Translations under genes and position numbers: made by a program
The notes under the pieces: model-generated
Told to the model about the DNA's origin: nothing
The model's database searches: none
Seen by the model: only the letters and a program-made list of their open reading frames with translations
From: an uncultured beta proteobacterium
Lineage (GTDB): Bacteria; Pseudomonadota; Gammaproteobacteria; Burkholderiales; SG8-41
NCBI GenBank assembly: GCA_903889565.1
Contig: CAISYC010000015.1
Coordinates: 124,001-188,000, forward strand
Length of the DNA: 64,000 nt
Direction: 5' to 3'
Shown here: in pieces, positions 11,053 to 20,334 of the stretch
Layout: each line of letters starts with the position of its first letter
Numbering within the stretch: position 1 is the stretch's first letter

Positions 11053-12933
11053 TCAGCGCCAGTCGCCGCGCAAATCATGCACGATTTTCTGCAAGCCCTC
11101 CGGGGTCACCGCTGCCGGCGCCAGCGCGTCGCCGACCACCAGCGCAATGCGTTTGAACGGTGCCAGCTTCGACCAATCCGACATCGCGCGCCCGCCCATG
11201 CGGCTGAAAAAACTCCCCCACAGCCCGCGCAACGCCATTGGCACCACGGGCACCGGCGAGCGCGCAATGATCTGGCCGATGCCCGGGCGGAACGGATACA
11301 GGTCGCCATTGTCGGTGATAGTGCCTTCAGGGAAGATGCAGATCAAATCGCCGGCGGCGAGTCCGGCGGCAACCTCGTCCATCGCCCGCTCAAGCAGTTC
11401 GGGATCTTCCTTGCGCGTGGCAATCGGAATCATGCGACCGGTGCGAAAAATGAAATTGAGCACCGGGATGCGGAAATTCTTGTGGTGCATGACGAACCGC
11501 GTCGGCCGGCGGCAGGCCGCGGCGATGATCAGCGCATCGACAAAACTGACATGGTTGCACACCAGCACCGCCGCGCCTTCTTCCGGAATTTTTTCGAGCC
11601 CCGATTTTTCCAGCCGGTAAACCGAGTGAATCAGCAGCCAGATCAGGAAACGCATCAGGAATTCGGGCACCAGCGTGTAGATATAGACTGCCACTGCGGC
11701 GTTGAGCACCGCGGTCACCAGAAAAATCTGCGGTATCGAAAAGCCGGCGCCGAGCAAAGCCACCGCCATCACCGCCGAGACCACCATGAACAAGGCGTTC
11801 AGTATGTTGTTGCCGGCGATGATGCGCGACTGGTGGCTGCGTTCCGATCGCGTCTGGATCAGCGCATACAGGGGCACGATGTAAAAGCCGCCGAACACAC
11901 CGATCATCACCAGATCGAACAAAATGCGCCAGCTGCCGGCGCGGGCGAGAAATTCCGCGGCGCCGACCAGCGGGCCGGCCGCGGCCGGGCTGGCAAAGTA
12001 AAGGTCCAGCGCAAATACGGTGAGCCCGATCGAACCGAAAGGCACCAGCCCGATCTCCACCTTGTGCCCCGACAGCCGTTCGCACAACAGCGAACCGGTG
12101 CCGACGCCGATTGAGAACATGGTCAGCATGACGGTGGCGACATGCTCATCACCGCCCAGCACATCCTTGCAGTAATTCGGAAACTGCGCGAGCAGTGTTG
12201 CACCGTAAAACCAGAACCACGAGATGCCAAGCACCGACAGAAACACCGTGCGATTCTGTTTGGTGAATTTGAGGTTTGCCCAGGTTTCGGTGACGGGATT
12301 CCAGTTGATCCTGAGATCCGCCGCAGCCGGCGGCGCAGCCGGAATCGCGCGGCTCGTTAAATAGCCTGCGCAGGCCACAGCGACCACCGTCACCGATACC
12401 AGCGCGGCGAATTGGGCCTGCGCCACCAGCAGGCCGCCGAGGATGGTGCCGATCAGAATGGCGAGAAAGGTACCCATCTCGATCATGCCGTTGCCGCCGA
12501 CGATTTCTTCGGGCCGCAGATGCTGCGGCAATATCGAATACTTGACCGGCCCGAACAACGTCGAATGCAGCCCCATCAGAAACAGCGCAACGATCAGCAG
12601 CGAGAGGTTGTTATGAATGAAACCGATCGAGCCGATCACCATGATGCCGATTTCGAACACCTTGATGGCCCGGATAATGCGCGACTTGTCGAACTTGTCG
12701 GCGAGCTGCCCGGCGGTCGCCGAAAACAGGAAAAACGGCAGAATGAACAAGCCACCGCACAGATTGACCAGCGTGCCCGCGCTGATGGTGGTGATGCTCG
12801 CCGCATGAAAAGCGAGCATGATGACGAGCGCGTTTTTGTAAACGTTGTCGTTGAATGCGCCGAGAAACTGCGTGCAGAAAAACGGCAGAAAGCGCCGCTC
12901 GCGCAGCAGGCCAAACTGGTTATGTTCTGACAC
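11053..12933 (-). CDS. LplT-like MFS flippase fused to PlsC-like acyltransferase
   Basis: A 626-residue fusion. Residues 1-about 420 form an MFS carrier (FLGAFNDNVYKNALVIMLAF is the LplT-type first helix) related to lysophospholipid flippases; residues about 425-626 form a 1-acyl-glycerol-3-phosphate-type acyltransferase with the catalytic NHVSFVD (HX4D) and the FPEGTIT motif. The likely job is import of lysophospholipid and re-acylation at the inner membrane. Unlike three-domain Aas fusions, no acyl-ACP synthetase domain follows. The start chosen is GTG at 12933, 9 nt from AGGGGG; an upstream Arg-rich extension to 12987 has no sign of being translated. DUF2339 gene follows by 14 nt. Confidence 0.85.
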   Translation of the reverse strand: MSEHNQFGLLRERRFLPFFCTQFLGAFNDNVYKNALVIMLAFHAASITTISAGTLVNLCGGLFILPFFLFSATAGQLADKFDKSRIIRAIKVFEIGIMVIGSIGFIHNNLSLLIVALFLMGLHSTLFGPVKYSILPQHLRPEEIVGGNGMIEMGTFLAILIGTILGGLLVAQAQFAALVSVTVVAVACAGYLTSRAIPAAPPAAADLRINWNPVTETWANLKFTKQNRTVFLSVLGISWFWFYGATLLAQFPNYCKDVLGGDEHVATVMLTMFSIGVGTGSLLCERLSGHKVEIGLVPFGSIGLTVFALDLYFASPAAAGPLVGAAEFLARAGSWRILFDLVMIGVFGGFYIVPLYALIQTRSERSHQSRIIAGNNILNALFMVVSAVMAVALLGAGFSIPQIFLVTAVLNAAVAVYIYTLVPEFLMRFLIWLLIHSVYRLEKSGLEKIPEEGAAVLVCNHVSFVDALIIAAACRRPTRFVMHHKNFRIPVLNFIFRTGRMIPIATRKEDPELLERAMDEVAAGLAAGDLICIFPEGTITDNGDLYPFRPGIGQIIARSPVPVVPMALRGLWGSFFSRMGGRAMSDWSKLAPFKRIALVVGDALAPAAVTPEGLQKIVHDLRGDWR

Positions 12934-12970
12934 GCCACGCCCCCTTTTGCGCACGGCCCGTGATCGCCGG

Positions 12971-14407
12971 CTATCGCTGCGCCTCAATCATTTGCAACGC
13001 CCAGGTCACGCCAAATCCCGTCAGATCAGACGCCACTGCGCCAAGGCCGCCCTTGCAACTGCTGGCCGACAGATCAACATGCAGCCACGCGCGCTCGCCG
13101 GTGAATTTCTTGAGAAAGCGCGCAGCCAGAATATGATCGGCCTCGCCATCCAGCGTGCACTGCTTGACGTCGGCGATTTTACTGTCGAGCGCATCGTCGT
13201 AATCCGCATCGAGCGGGAACATGCAGATGCGCTCTCCTGCCGCGCGGCCGGCGGCGACCGCCTTCGCCGCCAGCGTGTCGGAGGTCGCGAACGCGCCGCT
13301 GTAGCGGTTGCCGAGCGCGACATGCATGCTGCCCGTCAAGGTGGCGAAATCCACCATCAGGTCCGGCCTTTTGCGCGACGCCAGCGTCAGCGTATCGGCC
13401 AGCACCATACGCCCCTCTGCATCGGTATGCGTGATTTCGATGGTGGTGCCGTTCAACGCTGTCACCACTTCGTTCTGGTGATAGGCGCGCGGACTGATAT
13501 CGTTGCGGGAAATCGCCAGCCAGCAATCGAGATTGACCGCCAGCTTCATGCGTGTCGCCGCCAGCAATATACCGAGCACCACCGCCGAGCCGTTCATGTC
13601 TTCGTGCATGCCGTACATGTAACGCGCCGGCTTGAGGTTGTGGCCGCCGGTGTCATAACAGATACCCTTGCCGACCAACGCGATGGTGCGACGCGCTTGC
13701 GGATGGCTGTAGCGCAGATGCACGATCGCCGCATCGAGCGCGGTGCTGCCCTGCGCCACCGCACAGAACGCACCCGCGCCCATTTTCTTCAGCCGCGCGA
13801 AATCGTATTCCTCGCGCTTCCAGCCGTGTTCGCGCGCGAGCGCGGCGACGCGTTTGCGATAGGTTGCGGGACCAAGTTCATTCGGCGGCAGTGTCGTCAG
13901 TTCACGGCACAGCAGATTGCCCTCGGCGCGCGCGCGCACCACGGCAATAGCAGCGGCATCGCGTTCGCCGTAGAGATGAATCACCTTCAGGGGCTTGCGC
14001 GTCGCCTTGCTTTTGCGCTCTGGCAGCGGCGCGCCGTTGACCCACGCGCAATACAGCGCAAGTTCGGCGGCCAACCGGCCCGGCGCGATGACCGCGATCT
14101 CGAGTGGGTTTTCCGCCAGCAGCAGATCGAGTGCACTGCGCATCGCCGCCAATGCCTCAAAGCGCGTGTGTTTCGCGTCAAGCGCCGTCCACACAACGAG
14201 GGTGCCGTCGGCGAGGTTGGCGCACAGCGGCTTTTTCAGCAGGTCCTGCGGCTTCAGGTGCCGTCGCGCCAGCAATGCACGCAAGGCGGACTCCGCTTCG
14301 CCGCGCCCGCCCGGCGCCTGCGCAGCCGGCAGGATCACCAGAACATGGCGGTGTTGGCGAAACGCAGCGGCGGTGGCGCCGGCGTGAACCTGCAGTCTGG
14401 CGAGCAT
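12971..14407 (-). CDS. M17-family leucyl aminopeptidase
   Basis: A 478-residue cytosolic metallo-aminopeptidase of the PepA family, releasing N-terminal residues from peptides. The C-terminal catalytic domain shows the expected metal and catalytic residues: VGKGICYDTGG with Lys and Asp, LKP, HEDMNG, and THTDAEGRM (Asp, Glu, Arg). Several flanking residues differ from classical PepA (THTDAEGR instead of NTDAEGR, HEDMNG instead of KYDMCG/GG), so this looks like a divergent branch rather than the main pepA. The N-terminal domain is weakly conserved. It is divergent from thyA and 37 nt upstream of the flippase/acyltransferase gene. Confidence 0.85.
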   Translation of the reverse strand: MLARLQVHAGATAAAFRQHRHVLVILPAAQAPGGRGEAESALRALLARRHLKPQDLLKKPLCANLADGTLVVWTALDAKHTRFEALAAMRSALDLLLAENPLEIAVIAPGRLAAELALYCAWVNGAPLPERKSKATRKPLKVIHLYGERDAAAIAVVRARAEGNLLCRELTTLPPNELGPATYRKRVAALAREHGWKREEYDFARLKKMGAGAFCAVAQGSTALDAAIVHLRYSHPQARRTIALVGKGICYDTGGHNLKPARYMYGMHEDMNGSAVVLGILLAATRMKLAVNLDCWLAISRNDISPRAYHQNEVVTALNGTTIEITHTDAEGRMVLADTLTLASRKRPDLMVDFATLTGSMHVALGNRYSGAFATSDTLAAKAVAAGRAAGERICMFPLDADYDDALDSKIADVKQCTLDGEADHILAARFLKKFTGERAWLHVDLSASSCKGGLGAVASDLTGFGVTWALQMIEAQR

Positions 14408-14416
14408 CGGATTCCC

Positions 14417-14447
14417 TTGGGCAAATTTCGTGATCGCAAATTATAAT
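14417..14447 (+). promoter_or_regulatory. Candidate promoter region between pepA-like gene and thyA
   Basis: On the plus strand TTGGGC (14417-14422) is followed after 19 nt by a perfect TATAAT (14442-14447), about 85 nt before thyA. The same A+T-rich core reads as a -10-like element on the minus strand, so it may serve both divergent genes. The spacing on the plus strand is longer than ideal. Confidence 0.35.
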
Positions 14448-14532
14448 CGGTTCACCCTGTTCCCCCGCATAAAGCGGTGGCTCGGCAATATCGACTAAAA
14501 TCCGATCCATCGTTTACCGCCCCGACGACCGC

Positions 14533-15327
14533 ATGCGCGCCTATCTCGACCTGATGAAACACGTGCTGGAACACGGCGCAAAGAAACGCGACCGCACCGG
14601 CACCGGCACGCTCAGCATCTTCGGCGCGCAATTGCGCTTCGATCTCGCTGCCGGCTTTCCGCTGGTGACGACCAAGAAAGTGCATCTGAAGTCGATCATT
14701 CACGAATTGCTGTGGTTCCTCAAGGGCGATACCAACACGCGTTACCTGAAGGAAAACGGCGTCACCATCTGGGACGAATGGGCTGACACCAACGGCGACC
14801 TCGGACCCGTTTACGGCGCGCAGTGGCGCTCGTGGCCGCGCCCGGACGGCAGTCATATCGACCAGATCAGCCAGGTGCTGGAACAGATCCGCAAGACACC
14901 GGACTCGCGACGCATGATCGTCTCGGCATGGAATGTAAGCGATCTCGACAAAATGAAACTGATGCCCTGCCACGCGTTCTTCCAGTTTTATGTTGCCGAC
15001 GGCAAACTGTCCTGCCAGCTGTATCAGCGCAGCGCCGACTACTTTCTTGGCGTGCCGTTCAACATCGCCTCCTACGCCCTGCTGACCATGATGATTGCGC
15101 AGGTCTGCAATCTCAAGCCGGGCGACTTCGTGCACACTTTTGGCGACACCCACCTTTATTTGAACCACCTCGACCAAGCGCGTGAACAACTGTCGCGCGC
15201 ACCGCGGACGCTTCCGGTGATGCGCCTCAATCCTGCAGTGAAAAGCCTGTTCGATTTCAAATACGAAGACTTCACGCTCGAAGGTTACGATCCGCACCCC
15301 GCCATCAAGGCGCCAGTTGCAGTCTGA
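14533..15327 (+). CDS. thyA: Thymidylate synthase
   Basis: Converts dUMP to dTMP using methylene-tetrahydrofolate, producing dihydrofolate. At 264 residues it equals the E. coli enzyme in length. The catalytic cysteine is C146 in [11 protein letters not shown]; other signatures are [32 protein letters not shown] and [20 protein letters not shown]. The downstream folA gene begins 17 nt later and regenerates tetrahydrofolate from the dihydrofolate made here, so the pair forms a functional thyA-folA unit. Confidence 0.98.
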   Translation: MRAYLDLMKHVLEHGAKKRDRTGTGTLSIFGAQLRFDLAAGFPLVTTKKVHLKSIIHELLWFLKGDTNTRYLKENGVTIWDEWADTNGDLGPVYGAQWRSWPRPDGSHIDQISQVLEQIRKTPDSRRMIVSAWNVSDLDKMKLMPCHAFFQFYVADGKLSCQLYQRSADYFLGVPFNIASYALLTMMIAQVCNLKPGDFVHTFGDTHLYLNHLDQAREQLSRAPRTLPVMRLNPAVKSLFDFKYEDFTLEGYDPHPAIKAPVAV

Positions 15328-15344
15328 TCGCATTGCGGTCCGCC

Positions 15345-15875
15345 ATGACTGACGCTGCTGCCTTGAATCCTGCACGCGTTTCCATCATCGTCGCGATGGC
15401 GCGCAACCGTATCATCGGCGCCGGCAACAAAATCCCGTGGCATCTGCCGGCCGAACTCAAGCTGTTCAAAACCATCACAATGGGTCATCACATCGTGATG
15501 GGTCGCAATACCTGGGAATCGATCGGCCGTCTGCTGCCCGGCCGCACCACGGTTATCGTGACCCGCCAGCCCGGTTACCATGTTGACGGTGCGATCGTCG
15601 CCACCTCGCCGGAAGCTGCGCTCGCCGCCTGCAAGGATGACGACGAAGCGTTCGTAATCGGCGGCGCCCAGCTCTACGCCGCCCTGCTGCCGCGCACGAA
15701 CCGGTTATACCTGACGGTGGTCGATGCCGATGTCGAAGGCGATGCCTTGATGCCGGAATTCGATCCGGCAGACTGGCGCAAATTATCCGCGCAGTCTTTC
15801 GGCGCGGACAACAAAAACCCCTATGATTACGTGCAGACGGTTTACGAAAGGGTGTCGTCGCCGGCCGATGCTTGA
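15345..15875 (+). CDS. folA: Dihydrofolate reductase
   Basis: Reduces dihydrofolate to tetrahydrofolate with NADPH. The 176-residue protein carries the DHFR fingerprint: VSIIVAMARNRIIGAGNKIPWHLP is split here as VAMARNRIIG plus KIPWHLPAEL, then GHHIVMGRNTWESIG and FVIGGAQLYAALLP. ATG at 15345 is preferred; an in-frame TTG at 15333 is possible but offers nothing better upstream. It follows thyA by 17 nt and overlaps the start of the next gene by 8 nt, so all three are likely one transcript. Confidence 0.96.
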   Translation: MTDAAALNPARVSIIVAMARNRIIGAGNKIPWHLPAELKLFKTITMGHHIVMGRNTWESIGRLLPGRTTVIVTRQPGYHVDGAIVATSPEAALAACKDDDEAFVIGGAQLYAALLPRTNRLYLTVVDADVEGDALMPEFDPADWRKLSAQSFGADNKNPYDYVQTVYERVSSPADA

Positions 15876-16548
15876 TCTGCACGACATGCGCCGTGTTGCC
15901 GCGTTCACCGCCCTGCTGGCGCTGGCTTGGCCCGGCGCGTTATTCGCGCAAAACAACATCCCCCTCACCGATCTCAAAATCCGCGCCGAAGCCGGCGACC
16001 GCACTGCCACCCGCCAGCTCGCCGAAGCCTATTACCTCGGCAAGGGTGTCGATCAGGATTTCAAAGAGGCCGCGCAGTGGTACGAGAAGCTCGCCAAACA
16101 GGGCGACGTGCGCGCGCAAACAAGCCTCGGCCTGATGTTTGCGCGCGGCTACGGCGTCGACAAGAACATCGATCTCGCGCTCAAGTGGTGGAAGCTCGCC
16201 GCAATTCAAAACGATCCCGGCGCGCAATTCAATCTCGGCACGCTCTATCTCGAAGGCGCCAGTGTTCCCCGCAACTACGCCGAAGCGGCAAAGTGGTATT
16301 TGCAGGCGGCCTCACGCGGCCACCTGCAGGCGCAATCCAATCTCGGGCTGATGTACTGGGAGGGCAAGGGCGTCGAAAAAGATCTCAAGCGCGCCTACTA
16401 CTGGCTGGCGGTTGCCGCCGAACAGGGCGACGACGAAGCGCCCGGCCAATTGAAACGCATGGCCGGCGAGATGAGCGCCGATGACGTCAAGGATGCCGAC
16501 AGCAAGGCCAAGGAGTGGATGAAAACCGCCAAGAAGATGTGGCGATAG
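15868..16548 (+). CDS. Secreted Sel1-repeat (TPR-like) protein
   Basis: A 226-residue protein with a Sec signal peptide (MRRVAAFTALLALAWPGALFAQ, beginning at the internal Met at 15886) and four to five Sel1-like repeats. The repeats are recognisable by AEAYYLGKGVDQDFKEAAQW, then LMFARGYGVDKNIDLALKWW, TLYLEGASVPRNYAEAAKWY and LMYWEGKGVEKDLKRAYYWL. Such proteins act as protein-interaction scaffolds, and the partner is unknown. ATG at 15868 overlaps the folA stop by 8 nt; ATG at 15886 would give the cleanest signal peptide. It ends in a Lys-rich stretch. Confidence 0.85.
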   Translation: MLDLHDMRRVAAFTALLALAWPGALFAQNNIPLTDLKIRAEAGDRTATRQLAEAYYLGKGVDQDFKEAAQWYEKLAKQGDVRAQTSLGLMFARGYGVDKNIDLALKWWKLAAIQNDPGAQFNLGTLYLEGASVPRNYAEAAKWYLQAASRGHLQAQSNLGLMYWEGKGVEKDLKRAYYWLAVAAEQGDDEAPGQLKRMAGEMSADDVKDADSKAKEWMKTAKKMWR

Positions 16549-16561
16549 CTGCCGGACCCGA

Positions 16562-17923
16562 TCAGTCCGCGCACTCCGAAACAAAATCCTCGAACTTGTA
16601 ATTGCCGGCGCGCGCGATTTCGTCCACCCGCTCGACCGTCATTCGGAACGGATAACCCAGACAATCCTGCAATACCGCGATCAGCCGCTGCGCTTCGTCT
16701 GCGCTCAAATCGCGCGGCGCGACGATGCGCACTCGAATGTCCTGCAGCGACTTTTGCACCAGTTGCAGTTGCCTGATCGGCGCGATGGCTACCCAGCGCG
16801 ACTGCGGAAAACTCGGCCAGTGACGCCGCCCGTCGGGCAAGCGCAGCAGATTGCGCTCCCTGCCCATGATGCGACGAAGCACCGGCAGACCACGACCGCA
16901 TTCGCAGGCATCGCCGGCCTCGGCAAAGTCGCCGATCTCATAGCGGATCAACGGCATCGCAAAATTATGCAGAGTGGTGACGACGACGCGCCCCACATCG
17001 CCCGGCGGACAGGGCGCGCCGCTGCCATCGAGAATTTCGACGATCAGGTTTTCCGATTGCACGTGGTAATGCGCATGCAACGGGCATTGCAGCGCGATAT
17101 ATCCGACCTCCTGCGCCGTGTACATATCGACGACCTTGACCTGCCACGCGGCATCTACTGCATCGCGCGTCTTGTCATCGACGATGCCGCCGTAGCTGCG
17201 CGCTTCCAGCAGACCTGGCAGCTTCAATTTCCGCTCGATTGCGCGCTCCGCAAGCCAGCGCAAATTGGTTGCAATCGTAATCAAATATTGGGCCGATTGC
17301 GCTTCAAGCCAATCAAGCTGGGTATCGATGTCTGTCTGCAGATTCAGCAGCGCGCAGGGGCCGGTGGTAAAAGCAATGTCTGTTGCGGGCCCCCAGCCAG
17401 GCATTTCGCCGGAATTGACCTTGAGCCGGATCGCAGCGAGCCTGCCGGAAAAATCGCGCCCATGCCAGAAGTGTTCGCGCAAGGTAAACGCGCGCCAGAA
17501 GAAATCCGTCAGCGCAGTACCGTAGCAGGTAAGCGGCATGCCGGTGGAACCGGAACTGCCGCTGCGGGTCAGCGCACCGTGATCGCCTGGAATCCGCCGG
17601 CTCAATAAATCATTACCGGACTGCTGCGCGTCGGCACGCGTCATCAGCGGCAATTGCCGGAACCGCGTCCAATCGGGAATGATGTCATCGCGCCGCCACT
17701 CTTTTCCCAGGCGCGCGCCCCAATATGGCACCGTCTCGATCGCATGCCGCAATACCAGGCGCAATTGCGCCAATTGATGCAGTTGCAAGTCGGCCGGCGA
17801 CCACCACTGACTCTGGTCGAGCTGGTGCTGCAGGGCCAGCGCGGTCGCGCCGGGTTGATCGGGCAGCACGGGCCAGACCACGCCCGGCACCGCCGAACGC
17901 AGCTGATTGAAGATGTCAGTCAT
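16562..17923 (-). CDS. PaaK-like adenylate-forming enzyme (paralogue 1)
   Basis: A 453-residue member of the phenylacetate-CoA ligase/coenzyme F390 synthetase-like family, which activates a carboxylate as the acyl-adenylate. Seen: the nucleotide loop SGSSGSTGMPL (about residues 115-127), the aromatic/TE motif MYTAQEVGYIALQC, the hinge region LIRYEIGDFAEAG, and the Cys pair in ACECGRGLPVLRRIMGR. It shares this plan with the gene at 18897-20291, so the two are paralogues flanking a methyltransferase. The substrate is not readable and the PaaK C-terminal lysine is not obvious. Divergent from the methyltransferase across a 102-nt gap. Confidence 0.8.
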   Translation of the reverse strand: MTDIFNQLRSAVPGVVWPVLPDQPGATALALQHQLDQSQWWSPADLQLHQLAQLRLVLRHAIETVPYWGARLGKEWRRDDIIPDWTRFRQLPLMTRADAQQSGNDLLSRRIPGDHGALTRSGSSGSTGMPLTCYGTALTDFFWRAFTLREHFWHGRDFSGRLAAIRLKVNSGEMPGWGPATDIAFTTGPCALLNLQTDIDTQLDWLEAQSAQYLITIATNLRWLAERAIERKLKLPGLLEARSYGGIVDDKTRDAVDAAWQVKVVDMYTAQEVGYIALQCPLHAHYHVQSENLIVEILDGSGAPCPPGDVGRVVVTTLHNFAMPLIRYEIGDFAEAGDACECGRGLPVLRRIMGRERNLLRLPDGRRHWPSFPQSRWVAIAPIRQLQLVQKSLQDIRVRIVAPRDLSADEAQRLIAVLQDCLGYPFRMTVERVDEIARAGNYKFEDFVSECAD

Positions 17924-18025
17924 GGCGCAGTCAGAAATCGCATATTAGCATCGCGCCTGAATTCGACGCCCGCCGCCGCCGGCAGCTATGATGCGGGATG
18001 ACCTTCGCAGAACGCACCGCACTCG

Positions 18026-18892
18026 ATGTCTGATCCGGCAACGTTGTTGCTGCAGGCCGCGTCGCTCGCCCGGCTTCTCGCGCCGCAATGCTGCCGCACC
18101 GAGCCTGCAACCGGCGAAAACTGCGCGTGGACCCACGGCCTGTGGCCGCTTCTGCGTCTGCTGGGTATCGTCGGCTCGATCGAGTATCGCGGAGAATTTT
18201 TTGCGCGCGCATTCTCCCGGATTGAAGTTGACGCGCCCCGCATCCTGCTGTCGGGTGCCGCCGATTACGCCACGCTGGCCTTCGTGCTCGACGTGCTGCG
18301 CCCGCGCGGCGTGCAACCGCAAATCACGCTCGTCGATATTTGTGAAACTCCGCTCGCGCTCAATCGCTGGTATGCGGAACAAGTCGGCGCCGTCATCGAA
18401 ACCGCGCGCTGCGACATTCTGAACTTTGCGCCGGCAAAGCCGTTTGACCTCATTTGCACCGACGCATTCATCGGCCGCTTTCCGGTCGCCCGCCGCGCCG
18501 CGCTGCTGACACAATGGCACGCGCTGTTGCGCCCGGGAGGTATTGCAATCACCTACAACCGCCTGCGTCCGTCCGCCGGCGACACCGCGGTCGGATTCTC
18601 GAACGCGCAGGCCGACAGTTTTGTGCAGACTGTGACAGCGGCGGCGCAGCCCTGGCTGAGCGCAATCGGCAGCGATGCGCCGTCCATCGAGCGTTCCGCC
18701 CGCGACTACGCGCGCAGACACATGACTTATCCGCTGCGCTCGGCCGAAGAGATACGCAGCCTGTTCGAAAACGCTGGATTCGCCATCGAACTATTGGAAA
18801 CATCGGGTGCGGCGTCTGCGACCGCCGCGGTGAGCGGCCCTTCGACGCGCGACGGCGGCAGCTACGCCGGCCTGATGGCGCGGCGCGCATGA
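18026..18892 (+). CDS. Class I SAM-dependent methyltransferase
   Basis: A 288-residue protein with a Rossmann-type methyltransferase core in its middle: motif I region ILLSGAADYATLAFVLDVL (about 73-91), acidic end of beta-2 in TLVDICETPL, motif II-like FDLICTDAFIGRF (about 145-157) and the LLRPGGIAITYNRL strand (about 172-185). The glycine-rich loop is degenerate (SGAADYA rather than GxGxG), so SAM binding is likely but not certain. It faces the PaaK-like gene on its left and converges on the second PaaK-like gene on its right (4 nt between stops). The acceptor substrate is unknown. Confidence 0.75.
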   Translation: MSDPATLLLQAASLARLLAPQCCRTEPATGENCAWTHGLWPLLRLLGIVGSIEYRGEFFARAFSRIEVDAPRILLSGAADYATLAFVLDVLRPRGVQPQITLVDICETPLALNRWYAEQVGAVIETARCDILNFAPAKPFDLICTDAFIGRFPVARRAALLTQWHALLRPGGIAITYNRLRPSAGDTAVGFSNAQADSFVQTVTAAAQPWLSAIGSDAPSIERSARDYARRHMTYPLRSAEEIRSLFENAGFAIELLETSGAASATAAVSGPSTRDGGSYAGLMARRA

Positions 18893-18896
18893 GCCT

Positions 18897-20291
18897 TTAA
18901 CCGCGCGCGGTCGCGACTTCCGAAATGAAGTCCTCGAATTTGCCGCCGGCACTGCGCGGGATGTGGTCGCAGTAAACGAAATTCATGTGCATGGCCACCG
19001 GCAGGCGGCCCAGCACGAGTTTTCGCACACGCTCTTCCTCGGCGGACGACAATGGCGACGAAACCACGGCGCGAATTTCAACGAGATCGAACGCTTTCTG
19101 CACGATCTGATACTGACGGATCGGCGCCGCCTCTGCAATTTCGCGCGAACCAAGCGCTGGCCAGAAGCGGCGGCCGTCCGCCGTCACCAGCATGTTGCGC
19201 ACGCGACCGATGATCCGGCGCAGCACCGGCAGGCCGCGTCCGCAGGAACACGCCGCCCCGACTTCAGCGAAATCGCCGACGTCATAGCGGATCAGCGGCA
19301 TCGCAAAATTATGCAGGTCGGTGACGATCACGCGGCCGACTTCGCCCGCAACGCAGGCGCCGCCCGCGTCGTCGAGGATCTCGACCAGCACGCCCTCGGC
19401 CTGAACATGGTAGTGCTCGTGGTGCGGGCATTGCATCGCGATATAGCCGACCTCGGTCGAGGAATAGGTATCGGTCACGCCGACATTCCAGGCCTGACGG
19501 CATAGAATGCGCGTATCGTCATCAAGCAATTCGCCGTAAGTTCGCACTTCCCTGAGCCGCGCCAATTGCGCGCCGTGCGCCAGCGAAAGACGCGCAAGTT
19601 CGGCGGCCATCGACGGATGCGTGATCAGGTAATCGGGCTGCTCGCGCAACAGCCAGTCGAGTTGACTGGCGGCGTCCTCCTGGATGCCGCGCACGACCGC
19701 GGGGCCTGTCACAACGAGCCCGTCGGTTGCCGTGCCCCAGCCGTCGAAACTGCCCGGCGTCACGCCCTGCCGGATGGCTGCAAGCTTGCCGGTCAGCGCG
19801 CGCCGGTGCCAGAGATGATCGCGCAGCGCGAAGGCATTCCACATCAATGCGCAGATCGGCGTCTTCAATACGCAAACCGGCGCGCCGGTCGAACCCGAGG
19901 TGCGGCTCTCGAAGGGCTCGCCGTGACCCGGCGGCAGATCCGCACTGCGCAGAGCATCGAACTCGCGCTGCAGATCGCTGCGCGTCAGCAATGGCAAATC
20001 GGCGAAGCGCGCCGGCGACAATGGCACCGCGGGATCGTAGCGACTGCTCCAGCACGCGCGATAAAACGGCACTGATGCGTAAGCATGGGTGACCAGCACT
20101 GCAAGCTGGCGGTACTGCAGTTCCAGCAAGCGGGCCGCGGACAGGCGTTCGCTGTGCGTAAACTGCGCCTGCAACGACAACGCAATACTGGATTGCGCCC
20201 CGCCGATGGCTGGCCAGGCGATCCCCGGCAGGGCGCTCGAATATTTCCAGTCCGGCGCCGGAGACTTAAATTGCAACGGCGCGCCGCTCAC
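18897..20291 (-). CDS. PaaK-like adenylate-forming enzyme (paralogue 2)
   Basis: A 464-residue acyl-adenylate-forming enzyme of the PaaK type, clearly paralogous to the gene at 16562-17923: nucleotide loop SRTSGSTGAPVCVL, TYSSTEVGYIAMQCPHHEHY, LIRYDVGDFAEVG and CSCGRGLPVLRRIIGRVRN occur in the same order, and both have a long N-terminal helix region ending in PFYRA/PYWGA. It probably loads a carboxylic acid onto a thiol acceptor, but no carrier protein gene is nearby. It follows the decarboxylase by 43 nt on the same strand and converges with the methyltransferase. Confidence 0.8.
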   Translation of the reverse strand: MSGAPLQFKSPAPDWKYSSALPGIAWPAIGGAQSSIALSLQAQFTHSERLSAARLLELQYRQLAVLVTHAYASVPFYRACWSSRYDPAVPLSPARFADLPLLTRSDLQREFDALRSADLPPGHGEPFESRTSGSTGAPVCVLKTPICALMWNAFALRDHLWHRRALTGKLAAIRQGVTPGSFDGWGTATDGLVVTGPAVVRGIQEDAASQLDWLLREQPDYLITHPSMAAELARLSLAHGAQLARLREVRTYGELLDDDTRILCRQAWNVGVTDTYSSTEVGYIAMQCPHHEHYHVQAEGVLVEILDDAGGACVAGEVGRVIVTDLHNFAMPLIRYDVGDFAEVGAACSCGRGLPVLRRIIGRVRNMLVTADGRRFWPALGSREIAEAAPIRQYQIVQKAFDLVEIRAVVSSPLSSAEEERVRKLVLGRLPVAMHMNFVYCDHIPRSAGGKFEDFISEVATARG

Positions 20292-20334
20292 CGTTGCCGC
20301 TCCGGTTCAGGCCGGTTGCGAGGCACGATGCGTT

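Noticed and set aside
12934-12987. 18-residue N-terminal extension of the flippase/acyltransferase
   Set aside because: It is an Arg-rich stretch before the GTG with the good ribosome site and overlaps no conserved part of the family.
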